From: Erysipelotrichaceae bacterium
Lineage (GTDB): Bacteria > Bacillota_I > Bacilli_A > Erysipelotrichales > Erysipelotrichaceae
NCBI GenBank assembly: GCA_017442805.1
Contig: JAFRZA010000020.1
Span: 84,637-148,636 of the forward strand
Reading direction: 5' to 3'
Length of the DNA: 64,000 nucleotides
Position numbers and translations under genes: made by a program. Shown here piece by piece: positions 1-9,576 of this stretch. The notes under the pieces were generated by a model, which was given only the letters and a program-made list of their open reading frames with translations, was not told where the DNA came from and made no database searches. Each line of letters opens with the position of its first letter. The first letter of the stretch is position 1.

Positions 1-529
1 TCCCGATAGCAGTACATTCGCCAAAATCATGTGGGCCTACAACAACAAGATCGTTTCCGGCACCTCCAAGACGACGTTCACGCCCAAGGGCACCTGTCTG
101 AGGAGATCGTTCTCCCTGATGTTCTGGAAAGTCATGGGTAAGCCCGAGCCGCAGGGAACCAATCCGTTCAAGGACATTGACAACTGCACGGCCAACGAAA
201 AGAAGGCCATTCAGTGGGCTTATGAAAACGGCATCATCAGAGGAACCGGCAAGACTACCTTCTCACCCAACGATGATGTTACCAGAAAGCAGGTCGTCAT
301 CATGCTGTGGAAGGCGCTCGGCAAGCCGCCCGTTCAGGGTACCAGCAATCCGTTCACGGACATCGGATCTCTGAGCGCCAATGAAAAGGCCGCCATCTTA
401 TGGGCTTACGAAAACGGCATTACCGCCGGCACCTCAGCCACGACCTTCAGCCCGGACAACGCATGCACAAGAGCACAGTTATGCGTCTTCCTGTACAAAT
501 TTGATCTTCTGATCAACCACTCTCAGTAG
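1..529 (+). CDS. SLH-repeat surface protein, C-terminal part (5' end outside window)
   Basis: The reading frame is open from the window edge (codons in register from base 2) to TAG at 527-529, so only the C-terminal ~175 residues are seen. They form three S-layer-homology-like repeats, each with a WAY(N/E)N-I--G core, a TTF-P turn and a TR motif (CTRAQ in the last). SLH repeats bind secondary cell wall polymers, so this is probably the wall anchor of a larger secreted protein. The repeats use WAYENGI rather than the WCYN motif of the proteins downstream, so it is a somewhat separate branch. The N-terminal domains are unknown. A rho-independent terminator follows 21 bases after the stop. Confidence 0.85.
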   Translation, partial: PDSSTFAKIMWAYNNKIVSGTSKTTFTPKGTCLRRSFSLMFWKVMGKPEPQGTNPFKDIDNCTANEKKAIQWAYENGIIRGTGKTTFSPNDDVTRKQVVIMLWKALGKPPVQGTSNPFTDIGSLSANEKAAILWAYENGITAGTSATTFSPDNACTRAQLCVFLYKFDLLINHSQ

Positions 530-550
530 AACACATCCGATAACCGGAAG

Positions 551-575
551 AAGCCGGCCCGCGAGGCCGGCTTTT
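551..575 (+). terminator. Rho-independent terminator
   Basis: Perfect 9-bp stem AAGCCGGCC (551-559) / GGCCGGCTT (565-573) with loop CGCGA, running into TTTT. It ends the upstream SLH-protein transcript. Confidence 0.85.
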
Positions 576-625
576 GCGTGTTCGGATCATTTGTGAAACA
601 ATTATCTATTTTATCGCCGAAACAA

Positions 626-654
626 TTGAGAAATGACTGGCGATACTATATAAT
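626..654 (+). promoter_or_regulatory. Sigma-A type promoter of first papain-family gene
   Basis: TTGAGA (626-631), 17-base spacer, TATAAT (649-654). A strong AAAGGGG ribosome binding site lies at 665-671, nine bases before ATG 681. Confidence 0.8.
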
Positions 655-680
655 GAAGCCAATTAAAGGGGAAAAATAAT

Positions 681-3600
681 ATGACCAAGAAACTGATGTT
701 ATCATTTCTGTCTTTCCTGTTGACGGTATCATTGATCGTTCCGCAGGGAATGATACGCACTGTTACTGCCAAGGAGCAGGTCAGTGCCGATTCTGACATT
801 ACCGTCAACGTCGGCGATGTACGCAGGGATAGCAGTTCTCCGGAAGACGCCAATGCCTATGCGTACGTGCAAGATGACGTTGATATGGAAAAACTGCTGC
901 ACCACGGTGCGGATACACAGGGTCTAAACACTCTTGCAGCCAGCTATTCATTAGTATCGGCCGGTTATGTAACTCCGGTGAAGAACCAGAACCCATACGG
1001 AACCTGCTGGACCTTCGCAGCCATGGCATCTTCCGAAAGCGGCATTCTGAAGAAATACGGTCAGACCAAGGACCTTGCGGAACTGCAGCTGGCTTATCAC
1101 TTCTACAAGAGCTATCAGGTCGCTGACCCGATGAACATGATCACAAATGACGGCCAGAGCCAATCACCGGCTTCTTCGATTCTCGACATGGGCGGCAACT
1201 CGCAGTTCGCCACCTTTGCCCTGGCCAGCGGCATCGGCGTCTGTGAAGAATCATCATATCCGTACACCAGCGCTTCAAGCTATGTTTCCAGCGGTACCAA
1301 CACCGCCTGTTACAACACGGCTTACCGGCTCAGATCAGCCAAGTGGTTCAGCATGGCTGAACCTGATGTCGTCAAGCAGGCGCTGCTGGATTACGGCGCT
1401 CTGGCGGTATCCTATTACCACGATGACGGCTATGTCAGAAAAACCAGTTCTGGAGGTACTGCTTACTATCAGAATGTCACGAATTCCACCAATCACGCAG
1501 TCACACTGGTCGGCTGGAATGACAACTACTCAAAGTCCAACTTCAAATCTGAACCTTCCGGCAACGGTGCCTGGCTGATTAAGAACAGCTGGGGTACCGG
1601 CTGGGGTGACAGCGGCTATTTCTGGATCTCCTATGAAGATCTCAGCATCAAGAATGGCCTCGCGGTCTTCTTCGAACTGGATACCAATAGCGCGTACAAC
1701 ACCAATAACTGCAAGGTTTACCAGTACGACGGCAGCGCCAGCACTAACACAAGGCTGTCCGTAAATGCAACCACTTTTTATACCGGTAATATATATACGG
1801 TAGCGGGCGACAATGAAATTCTGAGTGACGTCGGCTTCTTTGCCGGGCAGACAAATACCGACTATACGATTATTGTTTACCGCAATGTCACAGACAAGCC
1901 TTCTTCAGGAACCAAGGCTCTTGAACAGACCGGTCATCTCAGCGACGTCGGTTACTATCTTGTTTCTCTGGACAATCCGCTGCCGCTGAGCAAAAACGAA
2001 AAGTATTCCGTCATCATCAAACAGTATTCTCCCAACAAGATTACGGCATATGTTGATAAAACCTTTACAATGTCAGGCGAGGGACTTACGTACAACTTCT
2101 ATAACAATCTTACCAACGACCTCAGTTTCTACGGAACCAACGGGTCTTACTGGACTGATGTTACAACACAGTACAGCGCAACATTCAGAATCAAAGCGGT
2201 TACGAGAACCGGATATACCATTAAGTTTGTCAATGACGACAACACAGTCCTGCAGAGCAGCCAGTATCTGGCCGGAGCAACTCCGGTATACAGCGGCGCC
2301 ACGCCGACCAAGGCGTCAACGGCTCAGTACGACTACACCTTCAAGGGCTGGAGCCCGACAATCACGGCGGTTACCGGTAACGCCACCTATAAAGCCACTT
2401 ACAATTCAACGGTAAGAAAGTATACGATCAAGTTTGTCAACTATAACGGTGATGTTCTGCAGAGCAGTGAGGTTGCCTACGGCTCGACGCCTTCCTACAC
2501 CGGCAATACCCCCACAAAGCCTTCAACTACGCAGTATAATTACACCTTCAGCGGCTGGAGTCCGACAGTTACATCGGTAACCGGTGCAGCCACCTACACT
2601 GCTCAGTTCAGCCAGTCGATAAGGCAGTACACCATCAGATTCCTCAACTGGGACGGAAGTGTACTGCAGAGCGGCCTGGTCAATTACGGCATGACGCCGA
2701 AATATAACGGCGCAACGCCGACCAGACCAGCAACTGCTCAATATTCTTACAGTTTCAACGGCTGGACGCCGGGTCTGACATCCGTCACCGGCAATGCCGA
2801 CTATACTGCTGAATTCAAGTCGACCGTGAACAAGTATGAGATCAAGTTCGTCAACTATGACGGTACTGTCCTGCAGGAAGAACAACTGGAATACGGCACA
2901 ACTCCGGTTTACCGCGGTGAAACGCCGGTCAGACTGGATGATGAGGATTTCTATGAATTCATCGGTTGGGAACCGCAAATCGAAAGCGTAAGACAGAATC
3001 AGACCTATACAGCCAGGTTCCGGCTTATACTGGCCCCGGCCAAGCTTGAACTGCAGCTTGTCAGCATGACTACCTCCGGAATTTACCTGCAGTGGACTGA
3101 CATCAGCGCAACATCTTATGAGATATGCCGCAATGATGCCGTCATACCGGCCATTCCCGATGCAGCGTACCTCGATGACACAGTACTTAGAACCATGGGC
3201 ACCGAATATACCTATAAGGTCAGAGCCAATCTGGGCGGCAACTGGACCGACTACAGCGATGAACTGACTGTCGTGTTCAATCCGTTCGATGATGTATTTG
3301 AAGACACCGATGACTTTGACCGGGTTGCCTGGGCTTACAATAACGATATTGTTAACGGCATCGGCACCAGTTTCAAGCTGAGCGGTAACTGTACCAGAAC
3401 GCAGTTCTGCATTATGCTCTACAAGATGGCTGGCAAGCCCAGTATCAAGGGAATGGATTGTCCGTTTACTGATCTTGAAGGTGTAAGCACAAATAACCGC
3501 AAGGGCATCATCTGGTGTTATAACAAAGGCATCGTCAACGGCACTTCCGCCACGACGTTCAATCCCAGCGGCAACATCACCAGAGCACAGTTAGCGATCA

Positions 3601-3830
3601 TGGTCTGGAAGATGGCGGGACAGCCCAAGGTCACCGGAATGACATGTCCGTATACCGACATCGATTCGCTGACTGCCAACAACAAGAAGGCAATCATCTG
3701 GTGCTATAACAACGGCCTGATCAACAGCATCACAGGCACGAAGTTCAAGCCTTCCACCAAGGGAACCAGAGCCCTGCTGACGGAAATGCTCTATGGGTAT
3801 GAGCAGATTTTCCACATCGTGGGAAACTAA
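681..3830 (+). CDS. Secreted papain-family (C1) cysteine peptidase with lectin-like, InlB, Fn3 and SLH domains
   Basis: A 1049-residue exported peptidase. Signal peptide at about 1-31, then a C1 papain-like domain at about 85-320 with Gln103 (oxyanion), Cys109 in NPYGTCWTFA, His272 in NHAVTLVGW and Asn302 in KNSWGTGWG, so the catalytic set is complete. A lectin-like beta domain (about 325-500) follows, as often seen next to bacterial C1 peptidases. Next come four tandem ~65-residue InlB-type repeats (about 512-776; pattern IKFVN-DGTVLQ...Y--TFxGWxP), an Fn3-like domain (about 782-865) and three SLH repeats to the C-terminus. The likely role is a wall-anchored peptidase acting on extracellular proteins or peptides; the substrate is unknown. 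It is first in an array of three full-length paralogs and has the most InlB repeats. It has its own promoter and terminator. Confidence 0.9.
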   Translation: MTKKLMLSFLSFLLTVSLIVPQGMIRTVTAKEQVSADSDITVNVGDVRRDSSSPEDANAYAYVQDDVDMEKLLHHGADTQGLNTLAASYSLVSAGYVTPVKNQNPYGTCWTFAAMASSESGILKKYGQTKDLAELQLAYHFYKSYQVADPMNMITNDGQSQSPASSILDMGGNSQFATFALASGIGVCEESSYPYTSASSYVSSGTNTACYNTAYRLRSAKWFSMAEPDVVKQALLDYGALAVSYYHDDGYVRKTSSGGTAYYQNVTNSTNHAVTLVGWNDNYSKSNFKSEPSGNGAWLIKNSWGTGWGDSGYFWISYEDLSIKNGLAVFFELDTNSAYNTNNCKVYQYDGSASTNTRLSVNATTFYTGNIYTVAGDNEILSDVGFFAGQTNTDYTIIVYRNVTDKPSSGTKALEQTGHLSDVGYYLVSLDNPLPLSKNEKYSVIIKQYSPNKITAYVDKTFTMSGEGLTYNFYNNLTNDLSFYGTNGSYWTDVTTQYSATFRIKAVTRTGYTIKFVNDDNTVLQSSQYLAGATPVYSGATPTKASTAQYDYTFKGWSPTITAVTGNATYKATYNSTVRKYTIKFVNYNGDVLQSSEVAYGSTPSYTGNTPTKPSTTQYNYTFSGWSPTVTSVTGAATYTAQFSQSIRQYTIRFLNWDGSVLQSGLVNYGMTPKYNGATPTRPATAQYSYSFNGWTPGLTSVTGNADYTAEFKSTVNKYEIKFVNYDGTVLQEEQLEYGTTPVYRGETPVRLDDEDFYEFIGWEPQIESVRQNQTYTARFRLILAPAKLELQLVSMTTSGIYLQWTDISATSYEICRNDAVIPAIPDAAYLDDTVLRTMGTEYTYKVRANLGGNWTDYSDELTVVFNPFDDVFEDTDDFDRVAWAYNNDIVNGIGTSFKLSGNCTRTQFCIMLYKMAGKPSIKGMDCPFTDLEGVSTNNRKGIIWCYNKGIVNGTSATTFNPSGNITRAQLAIMVWKMAGQPKVTGMTCPYTDIDSLTANNKKAIIWCYNNGLINSITGTKFKPSTKGTRALLTEMLYGYEQIFHIVGN

Positions 3831-3890
3831 ATCGAAGATAAAGACAGTGTCCTGAAAAGGCCATCATGCCGATTCGGCTCAACAGACAGT

Positions 3891-3920
3891 GAACAAGCCA
3901 GCTCATATGCTGGCTTGTTC
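3891..3920 (+). terminator. Probable terminator hairpin
   Basis: Perfect 12-bp stem GAACAAGCCAGC (3891-3902) / GCTGGCTTGTTC (3909-3920) with a 6-base loop. No clear T-run follows, so termination strength is uncertain. Confidence 0.6.
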
Positions 3921-3983
3921 ATGTGATAGGGGCTTTACCATCGGTGAGCATCACAGATGAAACAGGGATTTTTTCTGTTATAA

Positions 3984-4012
3984 TTGATTACACAGAAAGA
4001 TTATTCTATAAT
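3984..4012 (+). promoter_or_regulatory. Promoter of second papain-family gene
   Basis: TTGATT (3984-3989), 17-base spacer, TATAAT (4007-4012). AAGGAG at 4032-4037 sits nine bases before ATG 4047. Confidence 0.75.
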
Positions 4013-4046
4013 TGTAATTTAATAAAGAACTAAGGAGAATTCTCAG

Positions 4047-6623
4047 ATGGCTAGGAAATTGATGTGGGTTTTCATATCTTTTCTGTTAACAGTATCTTTG
4101 ACAGTGGTTCAGAGTTCTTTTATCTCTGTACAGGCCAGGGATCGCGACGATGAATCGCCGGCATTTATTCTCCAGGAAAATGAACAGCACCGGCAGACCG
4201 GCCAGCCGGAAGATGCCAATGCCTGTGCCTACATTGAGGAGGGCATTGACAGAGATCTTCTGCTCCATAACAGAGTGGGGGCACAGATGCAGAACAGTCA
4301 GGCCTCCAGTTATTCTCTGGTCAGTCATGGCTATGTAACCGACGTCAAAGACCAGAATCCCTACGGAACCTGCTGGGCCTTTGCGGCCATGGCATCGGCG
4401 GAAAGCGGCCTGCTGAAGAACTGCGGAAGAACTGCTGACCTTGCGGAGCTGCAGCTTGCCTATTTCTTCTATAATTGTTATCAGCAGCCTGACCAGCTGA
4501 ATCTGATCACCAATGACGGCAATGTCACGTCAAACAGCAACAGCTTGCTGAACGTCGGCGGCAATTCCGTATATGCAACCCTGGCCCTGGCAAGCGGCAT
4601 TGGCCTGTCTGAGGAGACAGACTATCCATATGCTAGTGCAGCGGCTTATCTGTCATCCGGAACGGCAGCACCGTGTTATCACACGGCATACCGGCTGAGA
4701 ACGGCCCGGTGGCTGACCATGGCAGAACCCGATATCATAAAGCAGGCATTGATGGATTACGGCGCGCTGGCGGTGTCCTATTATCACAGTGATGCCTACA
4801 TCAACCATACCGATTCCGGCGAGTATGCCTACTATCAGAATTACACATCCGTAGCCAACCATGCCGTTACGCTGGTCGGCTGGGATGATAACTATCCCCG
4901 GACCAACTTCAAGTCCAGCAAGATGCCGACCAATAACGGTGCTTGGCTGATCAAGAACAGCTGGGGCACAGACTGGGGAAACGAAGGCTACTTCTGGGTC
5001 TCCTATGAGGACCGAAGCATACAGAGAAGTGTGGCCGTTTTCTTCGAAGTCGAGGCTGATGAGAGCTACGCTTCCGCTGCCAGCAATCTCTACCAGTACG
5101 ACGGCAGTGCCGTATCCGGTTACTGGAAATCGGATTCCCAAAGCGTCTATGCCGGAAATGTCTATCAGACAGCTGGTGATAATGAGGTGCTGACGGATGT
5201 TGGCTTCCTGGCCGGGCAGACTGATCTTGACTATACGATTTACGTCTACCGGAATGTCAGCAGCACTCCGCTGACGGGCACGCTGGTCGCTCAGCAGAGC
5301 GGGCATCTTAACGATGCCGGCTATTATCTGATTCCGCTGGCAGATGAGATCGACCTTTCCAGAAACGAAAGATATGCCGTTGTCATCCGGTTCTCATCCG
5401 CGGAGACCAACATCAACCTGTACATTGACTATACCAGTACGACCAACTTCACCGATGGCTCAAGTACCACTTTCCATAATGATGTAAGCAACGAGTTCAG
5501 CTATTACAGCACTGACGGTTATAGCTGGAAGAGCTTTACTTCCAAGGGCTATTCCGCCAGGATCAAGGCTCTAACCAGGACGATGAGCGGCTGCGCTGTC
5601 CGCTTCGTCGATGACGACGGAACGCTGCTGCAGAGCAGCCGGTATGAATACGGTGAAATGCCGGTATACAGCGGTCCAGTTCCTGCCAAGGCAACAACGG
5701 CACAGTACATCTATACCTTCACCGGCTGGAGCCCGCAGCTCGCCCCCGTAACCGGTCTGCAGACCTACACGGCGACTTACCGGGCGGTGGCAAACACCGT
5801 TGATCTGAACCTGAGCGTTGACGGCATGAGCACTGACGGCATTGAACTGTCGTGGTCCAATGTCGGGGCCGACAGCTATGAGATTTACCGCAGTGACCTT
5901 GCACAGGTCCGCTCTGCATCTCAGAATGTCTGGACGGATAATGTTGATGAGGATGTCGTCTGGGGTGAAAGCCGGAGCATGGGAAGCGAGTATTCCTATC
6001 ATGTCAAGGCTATCAGAAACGGACTGTACGTTGCAGAAAGCAACGTCGTCACGGTAATCTACAATCCGTTTGCCGATGTTGCAATGGGAACTGCTGACTT
6101 CACCCATGTCGCCTGGGCGTACAACCGTCAGATCGTCAACGGCCTGTCTTCCGCCAATAACCTGTTCGGGCTTAATAACCTCTGCCTGCGGGTGCAGTTC
6201 TGCATCATGCTCTGGAAGATGGCGGACAAGCCGGCGGTGACCGGTTTGAGCTGCCCGTTCACTGACATCGATGTTCTCAGCACCAATAACCGGAAAGCTG
6301 TCATCTGGTGCTACAACGAAGGCATCATCAATGGTACCTCCGCGACCACCTTCACCCCCAATGGCAACATTACCAGAGCACAGCTGGCCATCATGGTCTG
6401 GAAAATGGCCGGCCAGCCGGCGGTAAACGGCATGAGCTGTCCGTATGATGATCTTGACGGCCTGACAGCCAATAACCGCAAGGCCGTCATCTGGTGCTAT
6501 AATAACGGTCTGTTTGACAGCATTACCGGAACGTCGTTTTACCCTTCTGCCAAAGGCACCAGGGGGTTGCTGACAGAGATGCTGTATGGCTGCCGGTGGA
6601 TTTACCGCAGCGTGGAAGAGTGA
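4047..6623 (+). CDS. Secreted papain-family (C1) cysteine peptidase, one InlB repeat, Fn3 and SLH domains
   Basis: Paralog of the preceding gene, 858 residues. Signal peptide at about 1-30; C1 peptidase domain with Cys109 (NPYGTCWAFA), His272 (NHAVTLVGW) and Asn304 (KNSWGTDWG); lectin-like domain to about 505. It has a single InlB-type repeat (about 512-578) where the neighbour has four, then an Fn3-like domain (about 582-672) and three SLH repeats (about 672-855). All catalytic residues are kept, so it should be active. The difference in length from its neighbour is almost entirely InlB repeat number, which would change how far the enzyme reaches from the wall. It is flanked by its own promoter and terminator. 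Confidence 0.9.
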   Translation: MARKLMWVFISFLLTVSLTVVQSSFISVQARDRDDESPAFILQENEQHRQTGQPEDANACAYIEEGIDRDLLLHNRVGAQMQNSQASSYSLVSHGYVTDVKDQNPYGTCWAFAAMASAESGLLKNCGRTADLAELQLAYFFYNCYQQPDQLNLITNDGNVTSNSNSLLNVGGNSVYATLALASGIGLSEETDYPYASAAAYLSSGTAAPCYHTAYRLRTARWLTMAEPDIIKQALMDYGALAVSYYHSDAYINHTDSGEYAYYQNYTSVANHAVTLVGWDDNYPRTNFKSSKMPTNNGAWLIKNSWGTDWGNEGYFWVSYEDRSIQRSVAVFFEVEADESYASAASNLYQYDGSAVSGYWKSDSQSVYAGNVYQTAGDNEVLTDVGFLAGQTDLDYTIYVYRNVSSTPLTGTLVAQQSGHLNDAGYYLIPLADEIDLSRNERYAVVIRFSSAETNINLYIDYTSTTNFTDGSSTTFHNDVSNEFSYYSTDGYSWKSFTSKGYSARIKALTRTMSGCAVRFVDDDGTLLQSSRYEYGEMPVYSGPVPAKATTAQYIYTFTGWSPQLAPVTGLQTYTATYRAVANTVDLNLSVDGMSTDGIELSWSNVGADSYEIYRSDLAQVRSASQNVWTDNVDEDVVWGESRSMGSEYSYHVKAIRNGLYVAESNVVTVIYNPFADVAMGTADFTHVAWAYNRQIVNGLSSANNLFGLNNLCLRVQFCIMLWKMADKPAVTGLSCPFTDIDVLSTNNRKAVIWCYNEGIINGTSATTFTPNGNITRAQLAIMVWKMAGQPAVNGMSCPYDDLDGLTANNRKAVIWCYNNGLFDSITGTSFYPSAKGTRGLLTEMLYGCRWIYRSVEE

Positions 6624-6654
6624 ATGATTGATGTTTGCAGTTAAGCTACAGCAG

Positions 6655-6677
6655 AGCCGGCAGCGATGCCGGCTTTT
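6655..6677 (+). terminator. Rho-independent terminator
   Basis: Stem AGCCGGC (6655-6661) / GCCGGCT (6668-6674), loop AGCGAT, then TTT. Confidence 0.75.
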
Positions 6678-6760
6678 GTGTGCGGCGCTTTATTCTTGAT
6701 TTTCAGCAGAAAAAAGCGCATAGTATAAAAGTGCATCACTGCAGTTAAAGGGGATTTTTT

Positions 6761-9526
6761 ATGAAAAAACTGATGATATCACTGATGTCAATCCTGCTGG
6801 CTGTTTCACTGGCCATCCCGCAGGGGCTGACAGCCGTGCGCGCTGAAGAGCACGCCGACGCCACTTCCGAAACTTCCATTACCGTGCCTGAACAGTACCG
6901 CGAAGGCAGCGGGCCGGAAGACGAAAACGCTTTTGCGTACATCAACCTTGAACTTGACAAGGAAAGACTTCTGCATAAGAACCATGCGGAAACTGACGGA
7001 TTATATAACTTAGCTTCCAGCTATTCGCTGATCGATCAGGGCTTAGTGACTCCGGTCAAGAATCAGAATCCTTATGGAACCTGCTGGACCTTCTCAACCA
7101 TGGGTTCCGCTGAAAGCGGAATTCTGAAGAAATACGGAAAGACCGTTGACCTGGCTGAACTGCAGATTGCCTGGTATACCTACAAGAACTACCAGGTAGC
7201 TGATCATCTGGGACTGATAACCAACGACGGCAATACCTGCACTCCGGCTTCCCAGATCTTTGATACGGGCGGAAACTCCTGGCTGTCAACCTTTGCTCTG
7301 GCCAGCGGCATCGGCTTCTCCCTGGAAGCTGATTACCCGTACACCAAGGCTAACAGCTGGCTGATGAGCGGCGCTACCGCACCCTGTTACAACAGCAAAT
7401 ACGTTCTGAGAAGCTCCATCTGGCTGGAAATGTCCGAACCTGAGGTCGTCAAGCAGGCCCTGATGGACTATGGTGCTCTGGCGGTTTCCTATTACCACAG
7501 CGACAGCTATTTCAACAGCTCAACTGGTGCCTACTATCAGACTTCACAGACCAGCGCCAACCATGCCGTTACCCTGGTAGGCTGGGATGACAACTATTCC
7601 AGAACGAACTTCAAGTCCTCCAAGAGACCCAGCAGCAATGGCGCCTGGCTGATCAAGAACAGCTGGGGAACCAGTTGGGGCAACAGCGGCTATTTCTGGA
7701 TCTCCTATGAAGACGCCAGCATCAAGAACAGCGAAGCCATTTTCTTCAACGTCGACATTGATGAAAGCTATGCCGAAGAGACGACCAAACTGTATCAGTA
7801 CGACGGCAGCAGCTTCCCGGGGTGGGACGATGAACTGAAATCCAAGACCGTTTACGAGGCCAACATTTACAAGACTGTTGACAGCCATGAGACTCTGACT
7901 GACGTCGGCTTTGTCGTTGACCAGGCCAATACCAGTTATACGATCTACATCTACACCAACACCAATACCAGCAAGCCGACTTCCGGGACGCTGGCTCTGC
8001 AGCAGAGCGGTGTTCTCGACAGCGCCGGCTACTATCTGCTTCCGCTTAATCAGCCGGTGACCCTCAACAAGGGAGAATACTTCTCCGTAGTCATCAAGCA
8101 GACCGGTTCCAGCAACGTCAACCTGTGGGTTGACTACACCTATGACTTGGGCGGCATCAACACCTACAATGAAACGGCGAATGACCTCAGCTTCGTCAGC
8201 ACCAATGGCACCAACTGGACAGACTACAGCCATAGCGAAGATCCGGCGACCTGCCGCATCAAGGCCGTGACGATGTCCGAAGCCAAGTATACGGTTGAGT
8301 TCGTCAACTATGATGGCACCGTTCTGGACAGCGCCAAGTATGCCCTGGGCGAAACGCCGGTTTACAGCGGCCCGACTCCGACCAGAGAAGCTGACGCGCA
8401 GTATACCTATACTTTCGCAGGCTGGACTCCAGCCATCACTGCCGTCACCGGCAGCGCCACCTACACGGCGACTTACACCAAGACCTTAAACAAGTACCTC
8501 ATCAAGTTCGTCAATCATGACGGCACCGTGCTGCAGAGCAGCGAGTTTGAGTACGGAAAGACTCCGGTTTACAGCGGTCCGACGCCCACCAAGATGTCAG
8601 ATGCTCTGTACAACTACATCTTCAACGGTTGGAACCCGGCCATCACGGCGGTAACCGGCGAAAAGACCTACACCGCTACCTTCAGAGCGGAGGAACATGA
8701 CAATCTGGCCATTACGAATCTGGCCAACGGCGGAACCGATGAAGGCATCTTCGTGACCTTCCGTAACGTCGAAGGCGCTCAGAAATACGGAGTTCAGGTC
8801 AGCGTTGACGGCGGTGACTGGCAGACAGTCAGCGACGAGATCACTGCTACCACTTATCTCGATGAAACGGCTTCCCTGATGGGCAAGACCTACACTTACC
8901 GGGTAAGATCCCAGACCGATGGTGTTTGGAGCGACTACTGCCCGACTGCCAACCTGCTGAGAAATCCGTTCACGGATGTCGAGGAAGGCACCGACAGCTT
9001 CACGCACATTGCCTGGGCTTACAATAACGGTATCGTAAACGGACTTTCCTCCAGCAACCACCTGTTTGCCCCGGCCGGCAACTGCACGAGAGCGCAGTTC
9101 TGCATCATGCTCTGGAAGATGTCCGGCAGACCGGACACCACCGGAATGGAGTGTCCGTTCACCGACATTGACGGAGTCACCGGAAACAACAGAACTGCCA
9201 TCATCTGGTGTTACAATGAAGGCATCGTCAACGGCACTTCCGCCACGACCTTCAACCCCAGCGGCAACATCACCCGCGCCCAGCTGGCCATCATGATTTG
9301 GAAACTGGCTGATCAACCGAAGGTTACCGGCATGAACTGCCCGTATTCCGATCTGGGCGGTCTGACCAACAACAACCGCAAGGCCGTTATCTGGTGCTAC
9401 AACATGGGCCTGATCGGAAGCCTCGGAAGTCTCCGTTTCGGCCCGATTGCCAAGGGCACCAGAGCCCTGCTGGCGGAAATGCTGTACGGATACAACGAAG
9501 TCTTCCACATCGTGGAAAACGACTGA
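6761..9526 (+). CDS. Secreted papain-family (C1) cysteine peptidase, two InlB repeats, Fn3 and SLH domains
   Basis: Third intact paralog, 921 residues. Signal peptide at about 1-28 (ending VRAEE); C1 domain with Cys108 (NPYGTCWTFS), His268 (NHAVTLVGW) and Asn300 (KNSWGTSWG); lectin-like domain to about 500; two InlB-type repeats (about 508-571 and 572-636); an Fn3-like domain (about 648-733); three SLH repeats (about 735-918). AAAGGGG at 6747-6753 is a strong ribosome binding site seven bases before the ATG. The upstream promoter is less clear: TTGATT at 6696 with TATAAA at 6724 is too widely spaced to be convincing. Its role is presumably as for the paralogs: a surface-displayed peptidase of unknown specificity. 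Confidence 0.9.
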   Translation: MKKLMISLMSILLAVSLAIPQGLTAVRAEEHADATSETSITVPEQYREGSGPEDENAFAYINLELDKERLLHKNHAETDGLYNLASSYSLIDQGLVTPVKNQNPYGTCWTFSTMGSAESGILKKYGKTVDLAELQIAWYTYKNYQVADHLGLITNDGNTCTPASQIFDTGGNSWLSTFALASGIGFSLEADYPYTKANSWLMSGATAPCYNSKYVLRSSIWLEMSEPEVVKQALMDYGALAVSYYHSDSYFNSSTGAYYQTSQTSANHAVTLVGWDDNYSRTNFKSSKRPSSNGAWLIKNSWGTSWGNSGYFWISYEDASIKNSEAIFFNVDIDESYAEETTKLYQYDGSSFPGWDDELKSKTVYEANIYKTVDSHETLTDVGFVVDQANTSYTIYIYTNTNTSKPTSGTLALQQSGVLDSAGYYLLPLNQPVTLNKGEYFSVVIKQTGSSNVNLWVDYTYDLGGINTYNETANDLSFVSTNGTNWTDYSHSEDPATCRIKAVTMSEAKYTVEFVNYDGTVLDSAKYALGETPVYSGPTPTREADAQYTYTFAGWTPAITAVTGSATYTATYTKTLNKYLIKFVNHDGTVLQSSEFEYGKTPVYSGPTPTKMSDALYNYIFNGWNPAITAVTGEKTYTATFRAEEHDNLAITNLANGGTDEGIFVTFRNVEGAQKYGVQVSVDGGDWQTVSDEITATTYLDETASLMGKTYTYRVRSQTDGVWSDYCPTANLLRNPFTDVEEGTDSFTHIAWAYNNGIVNGLSSSNHLFAPAGNCTRAQFCIMLWKMSGRPDTTGMECPFTDIDGVTGNNRTAIIWCYNEGIVNGTSATTFNPSGNITRAQLAIMIWKLADQPKVTGMNCPYSDLGGLTNNNRKAVIWCYNMGLIGSLGSLRFGPIAKGTRALLAEMLYGYNEVFHIVEND

Positions 9527-9550
9527 TAACATCAATCAGAACAGTTATGA

Positions 9551-9576
9551 GGGAGATATCAATATCTCCCTTTTTT
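9551..9576 (+). terminator. Rho-independent terminator
   Basis: GGGAGATA (9551-9558) / TATCTCCC (9563-9570) with loop TCAA, followed by six T. It separates the third peptidase gene from the decayed copy behind it. Confidence 0.9.

Noticed and set aside
611..853. Minus-strand ORF over the promoter and signal-peptide region of the first peptidase (a similar one at 6745-6960)
   Set aside because: It recurs only because the paralogs share sequence there; no promoter or ribosome binding site on that strand.
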